This document shows, piece by piece, positions 44,489 to 53,518 of a stretch of 64,000 nt of DNA (position 1 is its first letter; every line of letters begins with the position of its first letter). Origin of the DNA: Aquirufa nivalisilvae (GTDB lineage: Bacteria; Bacteroidota; Bacteroidia; Cytophagales; Spirosomataceae). Both the position numbers and the translations under genes were made by a program. The notes under the pieces were generated by a model that did not search any database, was not told the DNA's origin, and saw only the letters and a program-made list of their open reading frames with translations. The stretch covers positions 186,001 to 250,000 of the forward strand of contig NZ_SEWX01000001.1 in the NCBI RefSeq assembly GCF_004307455.1, given 5' to 3'.

Positions 44489-45682
44489 TTAAATTGAATC
44501 TTTGCCTTGCTGTCGAAGCCAAATAAAATAGTCATATTGGTAAAAAAAATCCGCTACTAAACTCGTATCGTATTGAGTATTATTCCCTTGCAATAAGAGT
44601 AAGCGGATTGACTCTAGATGAATATTAAATTGATGCCAAGTGCCTTCATAATTTTCTTTATTAGACACCAAATCTTGACACCAACCCGATAAAGTTTCGA
44701 ATACATTATCTTGTAAATTCACTAATGAATCATAGTCTAATGAGGGACTTTCATTTGTAAAACTATATCCCAAAATTTCCATTTCTGCACCACAGTAAAT
44801 CTCCGTTTGAAGAATGATTTCAGGGGGTAACACTTTTTTCCATTTATCTCTAGAAGCGGACACAATCCCTGTTGATTCCTCACTCACCTGATAACTCGAA
44901 TTAGGCTTTTTAAAGCCTTTATTTATCATTTCAGAACTATAATCTAAGCCTAATAGATTCGTGATTTTTTGAAGGGTTATTTCAGGATCTGATATGATAT
45001 CCTCGTATTTTACACCTACAAACCTATCCTTCATGAATAGATCATCATTTTCAAACTTCCATTGATAATAGACAGATTTTCTCCAATCTCTGATATTAAA
45101 AAATATAGGAAAACGAGAACCTTCGTCCTGATAATTGGACGCAATCACAGCCCTAGGATCTCTCAATATGTTAACAAATTTCATGTTGGGGAATGTCCTA
45201 GCTAATGGTTTTAGCAATTGCTCACACCAAGCAGTTTTTACCCCAAAGCAAGTTGTCCCAGGTTGTCCATAGGCCTCAAACAACAATTGCAAAATTTCGA
45301 GAAATAATCCATCAAAAGTAGTTGCCTTACAATATTGAAGTGGCTCAATAATTTCAGGACAATACTCTCCATCTCGAATAGCGATACGGGCTAATATTTC
45401 TTCTTTTAAATAAGGAGGAATAGGATGATTAAAATCGGTTTCATCAATAAATCGACTTACCTCTTTACTGCCCGAAAAGAAAAAATGATCAATCGGATAC
45501 CCTACATCTTTTTTCACATTTTCCACGTGAAAATAGGCATAACGCATGAATCCTTTAAAAAACTCATTCATTGGATCTGCGATACACATAATGTTTGGGT
45601 GGTGATCCAAACATTCTGATAGTAAGGTAGTACCACTTCTGGCCAATCCTGTGACCAGGACCATATTACTGTCTTTATTCAT
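44489..45682 (-). CDS. PAPS-dependent sulfotransferase
   Basis: 397 residues. The 5'-phosphosulfate-binding loop is GLARSGTTLLSECLDHHPN (12-30), and the 3'-phosphate site is NILRDPRAVIASNYQDEGS. A domain-like C-terminal extension from about residue 300 shows no recognisable motif. Predicted cytosolic, acting on a lipid-linked or nucleotide-linked sugar. It overlaps the FemAB-like gene by 8 nt. CysC and CysQ in the same operon supply PAPS and remove PAP, so sulfation of the polysaccharide is well supported. Confidence 0.88.
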   Translation of the reverse strand: MNKDSNMVLVTGLARSGTTLLSECLDHHPNIMCIADPMNEFFKGFMRYAYFHVENVKKDVGYPIDHFFFSGSKEVSRFIDETDFNHPIPPYLKEEILARIAIRDGEYCPEIIEPLQYCKATTFDGLFLEILQLLFEAYGQPGTTCFGVKTAWCEQLLKPLARTFPNMKFVNILRDPRAVIASNYQDEGSRFPIFFNIRDWRKSVYYQWKFENDDLFMKDRFVGVKYEDIISDPEITLQKITNLLGLDYSSEMINKGFKKPNSSYQVSEESTGIVSASRDKWKKVLPPEIILQTEIYCGAEMEILGYSFTNESPSLDYDSLVNLQDNVFETLSGWCQDLVSNKENYEGTWHQFNIHLESIRLLLLQGNNTQYDTSLVADFFYQYDYFIWLRQQGKDSI

Positions 45683-46769
45683 GTTGACTTAATTCATGTA
45701 TTAAACCTTGAGCTTGCTCTAGTATCTCATTTTTCATTAGCTCTTGATCTAAATATCGGACCCCTCTAAATAGAGGAAATGTTTTCCCCCCAAAACCTCT
45801 TTTAAACATGGAAATAGATAAATCTTTATCTGTGGGTGAATCAAAAAATTGAGGCCCAAACTGCTGATTATCTAATTCCATATAATCCCAACCTCTTGAT
45901 TTATAATATTCCATAGCCTTCCATTGGCTTAATGGCCCATATGTCAATGGTACTTCTACATCTGGATCATCTGCTTCCGAAGCATAATAAGCGGTCTTAT
46001 TTAAATGGACAAAATAAGAGAAGCTCACAAATTGACCTTGATACTTAATTCCAAGCAACATAGCTTCATCATTTTTCAGCATTTCAAATTGTTGATTGAA
46101 TGTAGCTAAGGGACGAGTAACTCTTCCCGCCGCCTTGAAATGAAGATTTCTGTAATTTTCGTGGAGGGCAAAATCTGGATTATTTACATCCATGATAACC
46201 ACTTCATAGGTTCTTTCTCCCTTATTGATTAGCGCTTTGTATGACTTCCTCAGTTCCATCCACAATAATTCTCTAGTCTTCTTCAAATCAATAATTTGAG
46301 TTGAGATAGAGACATCCAAATAACCATTTCTAGTCAGGTAATTAAAATTTTCACTTAGATATATAGCACATAGTGGATCAATCAAAAAATTGATTTTTTT
46401 CACTTGATGTTCTTTTGCCAAACTTTCTATTATTTCGAATGCTTCCTTTTCTATGGCTTTTCCTTGCATCTCGATGACCGACTGATCGATCAAAGGAGTT
46501 CGAAGACTTTCCAAAAATTCTCCCCTGTAAGAAAATCGATTGACACCTTGATAAGTTTCTAGATAAAGTGGACAAATGGCAATTGGGTGTTCGCCTGGGG
46601 CTAGTAAAATAAAACTCAGGTCCTTAACAAATCTATCTTCGGAATAAAGCTGCTGATACTTCATCCATCCTAATGAGTAAAAAACACTGACATGGGAATT
46701 CTTCGAGATAAAGTTATTCCAATGCTTTTCAAATGATGGGTTTTCTCTAAATATAACCTGACTTTGCAT
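45675..46769 (-). CDS. FemAB/GNAT-like acyl- or aminoacyltransferase
   Basis: 364 residues with two GNAT-like halves, as in FemAB and BioF2-like proteins: FYSLGWMKYQQLYSEDRFVK, then RKSYKALINKGERTYEVVI, YFVHLNKTAYYASEADDPD, LSQWKAMEYYKSRGWDYMEL and SMFKRGFGGKTFPLFRGVRY. The known members add amino acids from aminoacyl-tRNA to peptidoglycan or acylate sugar amines. In this locus an N-acyl or aminoacyl transfer to an amino sugar is likelier than a cell-wall role. Overlaps the sulfotransferase by 8 nt. Confidence 0.8.
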   Translation of the reverse strand: MQSQVIFRENPSFEKHWNNFISKNSHVSVFYSLGWMKYQQLYSEDRFVKDLSFILLAPGEHPIAICPLYLETYQGVNRFSYRGEFLESLRTPLIDQSVIEMQGKAIEKEAFEIIESLAKEHQVKKINFLIDPLCAIYLSENFNYLTRNGYLDVSISTQIIDLKKTRELLWMELRKSYKALINKGERTYEVVIMDVNNPDFALHENYRNLHFKAAGRVTRPLATFNQQFEMLKNDEAMLLGIKYQGQFVSFSYFVHLNKTAYYASEADDPDVEVPLTYGPLSQWKAMEYYKSRGWDYMELDNQQFGPQFFDSPTDKDLSISMFKRGFGGKTFPLFRGVRYLDQELMKNEILEQAQGLIHELSQHE

Positions 46770-46789
46770 TATTTATTTAATACTGTTAA

Positions 46790-47356
46790 TCACTTTACTG
46801 GATGGAAATCCTCCGCACAAAGCCCCAATAAAACTTGGTCTTGAAAAGTGCCGTTTAGCATCCATAATTTTTTCAATAAACCTTCTTTTTCAAATCCTGC
46901 TTTTTCAAAAGCCTTCATGGAACCCACATTCTTTTCGTAGCAACCTGCTTTCAATTTGTGTAGGTTTAAGACATTAAAACTAAAATGCGATACCAACTGG
47001 ATCGCTTCTGTAGCGATTCCTTTGCCCCAAAAGGCTTTATCTCCAATCAAAAGACTTACATCTGCATAACGATGAATCCAATTAATAGGACCCACCTTAA
47101 TATTTCCTATATGCATGGAAGATGTTTTATCACAAATTGCCAAAAGAACCTCATTGGAATTTCCATCTTTGCTTCGAACGAATTCCTCAATATTGTGCAT
47201 GGATTGCGGCAAAAAACGAGTTTCAAGAAACTGGTTTATCTCTGGGTCATTTAACCATTGGTAATAATTTTCATTGACATCTGAAAGTCTTACTTCACGT
47301 AAGTAAATTCCAGACCCTTCTATAAAATGGTGGTATGGTTCCATATCAATATTCAA
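46790..47356 (-). CDS. GNAT N-acetyltransferase (RimJ/RimL or PseH type)
   Basis: 188 residues. GNAT core: IYLREVRLSDVNENYYQWLN, LLIGDKAFWGKGIATEAIQL (acetyl-CoA pyrophosphate loop, GKGIAT) and GCYEKNVGSMKAFEKAGFEK. Proteins like this acetylate the 4-amino group of UDP-4-amino-6-deoxy-HexNAc in nonulosonate synthesis (PseH). There is a second GNAT at 51540, so either could be PseH. The start overlaps the formyltransferase-like gene by 11 nt; Met5 is an alternative start. Confidence 0.82.
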   Translation of the reverse strand: MNIDMEPYHHFIEGSGIYLREVRLSDVNENYYQWLNDPEINQFLETRFLPQSMHNIEEFVRSKDGNSNEVLLAICDKTSSMHIGNIKVGPINWIHRYADVSLLIGDKAFWGKGIATEAIQLVSHFSFNVLNLHKLKAGCYEKNVGSMKAFEKAGFEKEGLLKKLWMLNGTFQDQVLLGLCAEDFHPVK

Positions 47357-48350
47357 TTTTGGTTGTCAAGCCATTTTCAATCCACTCTTGTGGCGTAAAA
47401 AAGCGATCTCCTGTTCTTAATTCGTGTATGACAGCGTTTCCTGAAGTATCATTCACTTCTGATAGTATGATGGTCCCCTGTCGGGTTGATACATATAGAT
47501 TCCCCTGATAAATTTTATAAATTAATCCACATTGAAATGGATGAAATGGGCCATCATTCGTTTCAAAGCGGGCTTTTTTTATACGTACCATTTTGCCATT
47601 AATTTGGGTACTAACTCCCGCATAGGGATCATCAAAAGCACAAACAAATTTTTCAATATCTAAGGAATCCCATTGCCAATCAATGAATGCATTTTTTAAG
47701 GTATGTAATCTTGGGAAATACATACTAAAATTCTCTTGGAGCTTAAACGTATGAAAATGGTGTCCAGCAGAAATTTCATCAATAAATTCCTTGATAAAAA
47801 GTATTTCTTGGGATGTCGCAAATGCAAAATAATCATCTGGAATTCTAGCCTCATTAGGGAAAAGATATTCTTTAAATTTAATAATTTCCCCTGAATCAAA
47901 AACCCCTTGAATCATTTCATCATTGATGACCTGAAGATTACAAGCCCCTATCTTATTGCCCCTTAAAATTTGCCAAGTATAATGTGCCCCACCTCGATAT
48001 TGAGGCAAGCGGATACCCATTAAGTCAATCAGTCTTCCTTCAAAAAGTGTAATTACCTCTGGCTTAAAACTCCAAGCTTCGCCTAAGCCAATTGCTAGAC
48101 TATTTTCCGTAATTGAATTTAAAAATGAATCACAAAGATTAATATCCTCGGTAACGATATACTCAATTTCATTTTGCCTTAAATATCCTTCAAAAGTTAA
48201 TCCACTTGGATAAATTATATCGGAAAGCTGACGAGGTGCAGTGAATAAATCAAACCTTAATATCCCCGATTGTTTGATGTATAGTGCTAACTCGGCAGTA
48301 CACCTTGATCCACCCAATAAAATTACATGACTTATATTACCAAATTTCAT
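47346..48350 (-). CDS. Formyltransferase-like protein lacking the catalytic Asn and His
   Basis: 334 residues. Overall Rossmann-type formyltransferase layout with LPQYRGGAHYTWQILRG matching the active-site block of sugar N-formyltransferases. But the expected NxH is replaced: D109-L-M111 stands where the neighbour at 50683 has N93-I-H95. The third catalytic residue, Asp152 in GVFDSGEII, is kept. The C-terminal domain (FIDWQWDSLDIEKFVCAFDD, PYAGVSTQINGKMVRIKKAR) resembles the formyltransferase C-domain. Either a pseudoenzyme or an enzyme with different chemistry. Overlaps genes on both sides. Confidence 0.8.
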   Translation of the reverse strand: MKFGNISHVILLGGSRCTAELALYIKQSGILRFDLFTAPRQLSDIIYPSGLTFEGYLRQNEIEYIVTEDINLCDSFLNSITENSLAIGLGEAWSFKPEVITLFEGRLIDLMGIRLPQYRGGAHYTWQILRGNKIGACNLQVINDEMIQGVFDSGEIIKFKEYLFPNEARIPDDYFAFATSQEILFIKEFIDEISAGHHFHTFKLQENFSMYFPRLHTLKNAFIDWQWDSLDIEKFVCAFDDPYAGVSTQINGKMVRIKKARFETNDGPFHPFQCGLIYKIYQGNLYVSTRQGTIILSEVNDTSGNAVIHELRTGDRFFTPQEWIENGLTTKIEY

Positions 48351-49632
48351 ATGTCGATTTCTTTTGAATAAACTTTTTGTCTACAAATTGACTGAGGTAT
48401 TTATGAAGTGTTTGAAAAGGAATTTTATATTTAAAACATAAATCCACTAATGAATTATTCCCATCAATATTAAATTGAACTTGATTCATGAATAATTCAA
48501 ATAATTCAGGTTCGTCTTTACTGTCAAAATACAATCCATGTTTAGTCAACCAAGGAGGCAAAATATGGGTATACTCTGGTATAAAATCCTGTTCAATTAA
48601 TTGAATTAAGTAATTCACAAAATCAAGTGCTTGATTTAGATACTCATCTGAAAGTTTATCTGGAGTGTCATGACTTGAATGGTATTCATCAAAAGGAAAT
48701 CTTTGTATTGCTACACTTGGAATTTTTATAGTTGGATATTCATACACCCTTTCCTCATTTCCATATCCTCCAAACATATTCGTTACCTTGTAATTTTTTA
48801 GAATATGTTCTGAAGCAATTATCATCAGCTTATCTATATAATTATCCCCACGCAATGATTGCTTTATTAACCATTCTTCACCCCTTCCAACAGTTTCTAA
48901 ATTAATCATAGATTTTGTTCTTCGAACAACATCCATATTATTTCTCACATAAAAAAAAGTACCTATAACTTCTGGAATCAGTAAAAGTTGATAGGTATAA
49001 TAAGGTTTGAAATTTTTATTCTTTGAAAGACTTTTAAACATCTCTATTAAAACTGCACAACTTGATAAATTGTCGTTACATAATTCATCTATATGTGCTG
49101 TAAAAGAAATGATATGATCTGTCTGTCCTATAATGGTGTACTCACCCACTTTCATTGATCTGTTGAAATCTTTTTCAACCTCGATTACTACGGAATAAGA
49201 TTCATCTGGCATCGAATCCCAAAGTTGTTGTGGTAACGTGATTCCCCAATCAACAAGACTGTAATTATAGGCATTTCTATGTTCCATAAAATAGGCATCT
49301 TTCAATATGGGATGACATCTCACGTGCTTCGAAATTTCTTCCTTAGAAAATATGCCTGAAACAGGCTCGCTATATGCCGCTACAATTAAATGAGAATCCC
49401 TATCAGAAGCGATTAACTTCCCATTTATATCTCTTATTTCAGCTTTAATTAATTCCCAGCCACAAGGCACTTCCCAATCATCAGCAGCTTCATTCGGTTG
49501 ATATTCATGTACAATTAAATCTGGCAAATACGTTTTTACCACTTCAAATGCTTTATCCATTCCAATAGAATTAATCATCCTTCTAAAAGGGAAAATTTCT
49601 TCTACTATTTTTTTAATTCCTAAATTCATCAT
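48337..49632 (-). CDS. DUF4910/M28-like zinc hydrolase with C-terminal helix-turn-helix
   Basis: 431 residues. An N-terminal DUF4910-like region (LPDLIVHEYQPNEAADDWEV), then an M28-aminopeptidase-like core with candidate metal ligands His180 and Asp187 (FTAHIDELCNDNLSS), Glu221 (LLLIPEVIGTFFY) and His321 (EYHSSHDTPDKLSDE). The last ~60 residues look like a winged helix (DLCFKYKIPFQTLHKYLSQF). No signal peptide, so cytoplasmic. Such proteins occur in polysaccharide loci of many bacteria. Overlap by 1 nt with the PseI gene and 14 nt with the formyltransferase-like gene suggests a role in the nonulosonate branch, for example amide hydrolysis. Function unknown. Confidence 0.75.
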   Translation of the reverse strand: MMNLGIKKIVEEIFPFRRMINSIGMDKAFEVVKTYLPDLIVHEYQPNEAADDWEVPCGWELIKAEIRDINGKLIASDRDSHLIVAAYSEPVSGIFSKEEISKHVRCHPILKDAYFMEHRNAYNYSLVDWGITLPQQLWDSMPDESYSVVIEVEKDFNRSMKVGEYTIIGQTDHIISFTAHIDELCNDNLSSCAVLIEMFKSLSKNKNFKPYYTYQLLLIPEVIGTFFYVRNNMDVVRRTKSMINLETVGRGEEWLIKQSLRGDNYIDKLMIIASEHILKNYKVTNMFGGYGNEERVYEYPTIKIPSVAIQRFPFDEYHSSHDTPDKLSDEYLNQALDFVNYLIQLIEQDFIPEYTHILPPWLTKHGLYFDSKDEPELFELFMNQVQFNIDGNNSLVDLCFKYKIPFQTLHKYLSQFVDKKFIQKKSTYEIW

Positions 49633-50675
49633 TATTTAATAAACATAGCTTCTTCTAATCTACTTCCTCTAGAAATATCCATTGTTGCAATTTGCCCTAA
49701 GACACTAACATAATATTTTGGATGCAGTCCAAAACCGGGCCTAATACTTCTCACATTTTTCTCCGTAAATACTTCACCTGCTTTTACATCTTCAACCACA
49801 TACAAAGAGCGACTAAAATCTTTACCCTTGGCCTGTTTTTCCGTTAACCGATAATCTACTTGTCCAATCGCTTTTTCGGCTTCTCGCACAGCTTTTACCA
49901 TCTGTGCAAATTCTTCTTCGTTCATAGAAAAAGAAGCATCAGGTCCACCAATTGATCGGTCTAGAATAAAATGTTTTTCAATAATTTTACCTCCAAATAC
50001 CGTGGCAACTACAGGTGCTGTACTACCTAAAGTATGATCAGATAAGCCCGAAATAACATCAAATCGATTAGCTAAATCTTGTACCATCATTAAATTAGCT
50101 TCTTCAATGGGAGCGGGATAACTAGAAGTACATTTGAGTAAGGCAATATCTCTATTTCCCATTCGATAACAAGCATCTAGAGCCAAAGAAATATCCTCTT
50201 CAGTGGCAATTCCCGTAGAAATAATGACTGGTTTTTGTTTAGAAGCCACGTATTCAATCAAGGGAATATCGGTTATTTCAAAAGAAGCAATTTTATACGC
50301 GGGAGTATGTAAGTTTTCTAAAAAATCGACTGCCGTTTTATCAAAGGGAGAAGAGAAGCAAATTAATCCTTCGTCTGCTGCTGCTTTAAATAAAGCCTCA
50401 TGCCATTCCCATGGAGTATATGCTTCTTGATACAAATCATAAAAAGTTCTACCATCCCAAATGGAATTAGACCGCAATACAAAATCCTCATGGTCGCAAT
50501 CGATGGTCAACGTATCAGCTGTATACGTCTGTAATTTTATAGCATCCGCACCCGAACGTTTTGCAGCTTTAATGGTTTCAATAGCTACTTCAAGACTACC
50601 ATTATGGTTTGCTGAAAGTTCGGCTATGATAAAAACACCTGATTGCGCACTAATTTCAAAAGAACCTATCTTCAT
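49632..50675 (-). CDS. pseI: Pseudaminic/nonulosonic acid synthase (NeuB family)
   Basis: 347 residues. N-terminal NeuB TIM barrel (VFIIAELSANHNGSLEVAIE, AIKLQTYTADTLTIDC, FSSPFDKTAVDFLE, KCTSSYPAPIEEANL, GLSDHTLGST, EKHFILDRSIGGPDASFSMN) and a C-terminal SAF/antifreeze-like domain (SRSLYVVEDVKAGEVF, RSIRPGFGLHPKYY). The GGPDASFSMN stretch is typical of PseI rather than NeuB. It condenses a 6-deoxy-hexosamine derivative with phosphoenolpyruvate to give a nine-carbon sugar acid. No separate PseG UDP-sugar hydrolase was found. Confidence 0.9.
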   Translation of the reverse strand: MKIGSFEISAQSGVFIIAELSANHNGSLEVAIETIKAAKRSGADAIKLQTYTADTLTIDCDHEDFVLRSNSIWDGRTFYDLYQEAYTPWEWHEALFKAAADEGLICFSSPFDKTAVDFLENLHTPAYKIASFEITDIPLIEYVASKQKPVIISTGIATEEDISLALDACYRMGNRDIALLKCTSSYPAPIEEANLMMVQDLANRFDVISGLSDHTLGSTAPVVATVFGGKIIEKHFILDRSIGGPDASFSMNEEEFAQMVKAVREAEKAIGQVDYRLTEKQAKGKDFSRSLYVVEDVKAGEVFTEKNVRSIRPGFGLHPKYYVSVLGQIATMDISRGSRLEEAMFIK

Positions 50676-50682
50676 GTACTAA

Positions 50683-51543
50683 TTAGTTTAAAATATCTCC
50701 AATGTGAATGGTTAGGTCAAAAGGTCTTACTTGTTTCAATTGTACAACGCCATTGGGTGTTTTCACCAAAATTGGATTAACAGAAATAATTTGTCCATTG
50801 GGTTGATCAAAATGAAATCCTCTCTCAGCAAATACCAGCTCATCTATAATTAATTTCTTCCCTTGTAAATAAGAAAATGCCCCAGGATATGGGAATGCCT
50901 GAGCCCTCACCCAGTTTCTAATTCTTTCCCTTTGCCAATTCCAATTGATTTGACCGTCCTCTGGAGTCCTTTTCCCAAAATAGGTGGCTAATGAATCGTC
51001 CTGTTGCGTCAATTGATATGAACCAGATTCTATTTTAGTAAGAACATCTTTCAATATGGGAAAATAGAGTTTTTTATATTTTTCCAAAATCAAATTGCCT
51101 GTGTCTTCTGATTCAATTCTAACTTGGATTTGTTCTAATATGGGTCCAGTATCACAACCTTCATCTATCACATGTGCTGTAATCCCTGTCTCAGATTCGT
51201 TATTAATAATAGCCCAAACATGAGGCGTTCTACCTCTATATTTCGGTAGTAATGACCCATGAATATTAATTGCAAATTTAGAAGGATGTCCAATTAGTTG
51301 ATTATCAATAATATATAAATAGTTAACTGAAACTAGGACATCAATACTTTTATCTTTAATAAAGGTACTTGTCTTTTCATTTCTTGGATTTCCCACAAAA
51401 ATTGGAATTGAATGAAGATTAGCATAATCCAAAATTTCCAAGGAATGCCTATCAGTAAAGACGAAAACAATATCATGGATCTCCCCAATTTTTATTAGAA
51501 TTTCCGCTCCAAGTCCTCCACTTACTAATAAGCCTAACCTCAT
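50683..51543 (-). CDS. Sugar N-formyltransferase
   Basis: 286 residues, methionyl-tRNA-formyltransferase-like. The catalytic triad is complete: Asn93 and His95 in AINIHGSLLPKYRGRTPHVW and Asp131 in EGCDTGPILEQ. The C-terminal domain has INWNWQRERIRNWVRAQAFP, then YPGAFSYLQGKKL. Transfers formyl from N10-formyl-THF to an amino sugar, giving an N-formyl group, here probably on the nonulosonate precursor, since it lies 7 nt upstream of pseI and overlaps a GNAT gene by 4 nt. Confidence 0.88.
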   Translation of the reverse strand: MRLGLLVSGGLGAEILIKIGEIHDIVFVFTDRHSLEILDYANLHSIPIFVGNPRNEKTSTFIKDKSIDVLVSVNYLYIIDNQLIGHPSKFAINIHGSLLPKYRGRTPHVWAIINNESETGITAHVIDEGCDTGPILEQIQVRIESEDTGNLILEKYKKLYFPILKDVLTKIESGSYQLTQQDDSLATYFGKRTPEDGQINWNWQRERIRNWVRAQAFPYPGAFSYLQGKKLIIDELVFAERGFHFDQPNGQIISVNPILVKTPNGVVQLKQVRPFDLTIHIGDILN

Positions 51544-52106
51544 AGCTTATTCCATTTTGAATGAATAATGACGCTTTTAAATGCGTCATTGAAATAACAA
51601 TGTTCCTTTAATTCCGCTTCTTTGATAAATCCATTAAGCTCTAAAACGGTATATAAATGCGGTCTCAGGTCAAATGCATATACATAAATCTTATGCAACT
51701 GCAGTTCTTCAAATGCTACTTCTTCAATTAAATTTAAATAGATTGACCAATGTTTTTCAAAATTATCCTTTTCTAATTCTGTATTCATGATGAAGGAAAT
51801 CTCAGCATTTCTATCCATCCAATTGATGTGAACTAGTCCGCCATATCCTATGCATGTATCGCCTTCCAAATATGAAAACAAAATCTGATTGGGCTGATCT
51901 TGATTGAAAAGATTGGAGATGGTATTTGAAAAATAATTCCTCTGCTCCTGCTCCGTCAGTGGTTTATTTTGTCGCAAATGATAAATTTGCTCATTCCTCC
52001 ACTTCATAATATCCAATTGATCTTTATCTCGAATTGGAACTATTTGAAAAGGACCTTTGGTAAATACTTGTTTTTTAAATGCTTTATATTCTCTACCCAT
52101 CAACAA
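51540..52106 (-). CDS. GNAT-family N-acetyltransferase, candidate PseH
   Basis: 188 residues. GNAT features: FQIVPIRDKDQLDIMKWRNE, YLEGDTCIGYGGLVHINW, NAEISFIMNTE and VLELNGFIKEAELKEHCYF. It lacks a clean GKGIAT loop, being more divergent than the one at 46790. The MKWRNE start motif is common in PseH-like acetyltransferases of nonulosonate loci. It sits 9 nt after hisF (set B) and overlaps the formyltransferase by 4 nt. It could acetylate the C4 amine of the PseC product. Confidence 0.78.
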   Translation of the reverse strand: MLMGREYKAFKKQVFTKGPFQIVPIRDKDQLDIMKWRNEQIYHLRQNKPLTEQEQRNYFSNTISNLFNQDQPNQILFSYLEGDTCIGYGGLVHINWMDRNAEISFIMNTELEKDNFEKHWSIYLNLIEEVAFEELQLHKIYVYAFDLRPHLYTVLELNGFIKEAELKEHCYFNDAFKSVIIHSKWNKL

Positions 52107-52115
52107 TCTAAATTT

Positions 52116-52901
52116 TCAATTTTGCATTCGAATCTCAACTCCCGCGTTGAATATTTGAGAACGTGTTTGAATGAGGTTCTGATCACGGTGGGCAAAAAAT
52201 GACCCTGCGCAAACTGCTTCTACGTTCGCTAGGAGGAATGCATCTGAAAAATGCTTCGCTAAACCGCATCCTCCACCACAAATAACAGGTATGTTCACCT
52301 GTTGTACTAGGCTACTGGGAACTTGTAGTTCAAGGCCATTCCTCATTCCATCATGGTCTATGCAAGTCAAAAGTAATTCACCTGCACCCAACGCTTCAGC
52401 TTGGATGGCCCACTGAATAGGATCTATTCCTGTAGCAAGAGTTCCTCCTTGAGTGTATACTTGAAAACTTCCATCTGCCTCTTTTTTGTAATCTATACTG
52501 ACTACCACACATTGAGCACCATATTTATTCGACATTTCTGTGATAAATTCTGGACTTTCAACCGCTTTGGTATTAATAGAAATTTTATCTGCCCCATGAG
52601 ATAATAATAAACGAAAATCATCGTCACTGGCTACACCTCCACCTACGGTCATCGGCATAAAAATCTCTTCTGAAACCTTAGCAATTACTTCACTAAGTGT
52701 TTTGATATTATTGGTATTACTCTCGATATTCAAAAAAATTAATTCATCGGCTGATTGATCTTGAAATATTTTTGATTGAGATACGGGATCACCTATTTCT
52801 ATTTTATCGCCAAATTGCTTAGTTATGACCACAACTAATTTATTTGGATTATTTCTGCTGGTTGCTAATTGCAATTTGGGTATCAATCTTTTCTTAGACA
52901 T
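52116..52901 (-). CDS. HisF-like cyclase-fold subunit of acetamidino modification (set B)
   Basis: 261 residues, HisF barrel (MPMTVGGGVASDDDFRLLLS, LLTCIDHDGMRNGLEL, VICGGGCGLAKHF). The position-11 catalytic Asp of histidine-pathway HisF is Gln11 (LIPKLQLATSRN), while the second Asp is retained (VVVSIDYKK). Overlaps hisH by 1 nt and follows pseA, so it is an amidination subunit of the nonulosonate branch. It is a distinct paralogue of the gene at 24581, not a recent duplicate: sequences differ widely outside the barrel motifs. Confidence 0.88.
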   Translation of the reverse strand: MSKKRLIPKLQLATSRNNPNKLVVVITKQFGDKIEIGDPVSQSKIFQDQSADELIFLNIESNTNNIKTLSEVIAKVSEEIFMPMTVGGGVASDDDFRLLLSHGADKISINTKAVESPEFITEMSNKYGAQCVVVSIDYKKEADGSFQVYTQGGTLATGIDPIQWAIQAEALGAGELLLTCIDHDGMRNGLELQVPSSLVQQVNIPVICGGGCGLAKHFSDAFLLANVEAVCAGSFFAHRDQNLIQTRSQIFNAGVEIRMQN

Positions 52902-53518
52902 CAGGGTTTCCAGTTTATAAAATTTTCTAACACCGTTAATCCTAAATCTTGACTCTTTTCTGGATGAAACTGAGTAGCGAAAATATTATCCTTCATAATG
53001 GCAGCAGTAACCGTTTCCCCATGTTGATAGGTGGCAACTCTTTCCGCTTCATGACGAACCTGCACTTGGTAGGAGTGAACTAAATAGAAATCCGAATTTT
53101 CGGGTAATCCTTTAAACAAGGGTATTTGCTTGTCAAACTGAATGGTATTCCAGCCTATGTTGGGTACTTTCAGGGTCGAATTTCCGGGATTTAAACGAAC
53201 AACATCTGCATCAAACCAGCCTAAGCATGTATGTGTACCACCTTCAAAACTCTGCTTTGCCATCACTTGCATCCCCAAACAAATACCAAGAGTAGGTTTC
53301 GCTAATTGGAGAACTTGTTCGTTTAGAGCTTCCGTAAAACCACTTTCATTCAATTTTAATATACACTGACTGATAGCTCCAACTCCAGGCAACACAATTC
53401 GATCTACCTGACTTAAGTCTTCTGGTTTACTACAAATTTTGACGCTTAGCCCCAGGTATTCAAAAGCATTGAATACGGATAATAAGTTCCCCATTCCATA
53501 ATCGACAATTCCAATCAT
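52901..53518 (-). CDS. HisH-like glutamine amidotransferase (set B)
   Basis: 205 residues, class I glutaminase: nucleophile Cys80 in LGICLGMQVM, partners His185 and Glu187 in ATQFHPEKSQD. N-terminus IGIVDYGMGNLLSVFNAFEY. Supplies ammonia to the HisF-like subunit with which it overlaps by 1 nt. It abuts pseA with no gap, so pseA-hisH-hisF is one translation-coupled cassette. Paralogue of the gene at 25357. Confidence 0.9.
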   Translation of the reverse strand: MIGIVDYGMGNLLSVFNAFEYLGLSVKICSKPEDLSQVDRIVLPGVGAISQCILKLNESGFTEALNEQVLQLAKPTLGICLGMQVMAKQSFEGGTHTCLGWFDADVVRLNPGNSTLKVPNIGWNTIQFDKQIPLFKGLPENSDFYLVHSYQVQVRHEAERVATYQHGETVTAAIMKDNIFATQFHPEKSQDLGLTVLENFINWKP

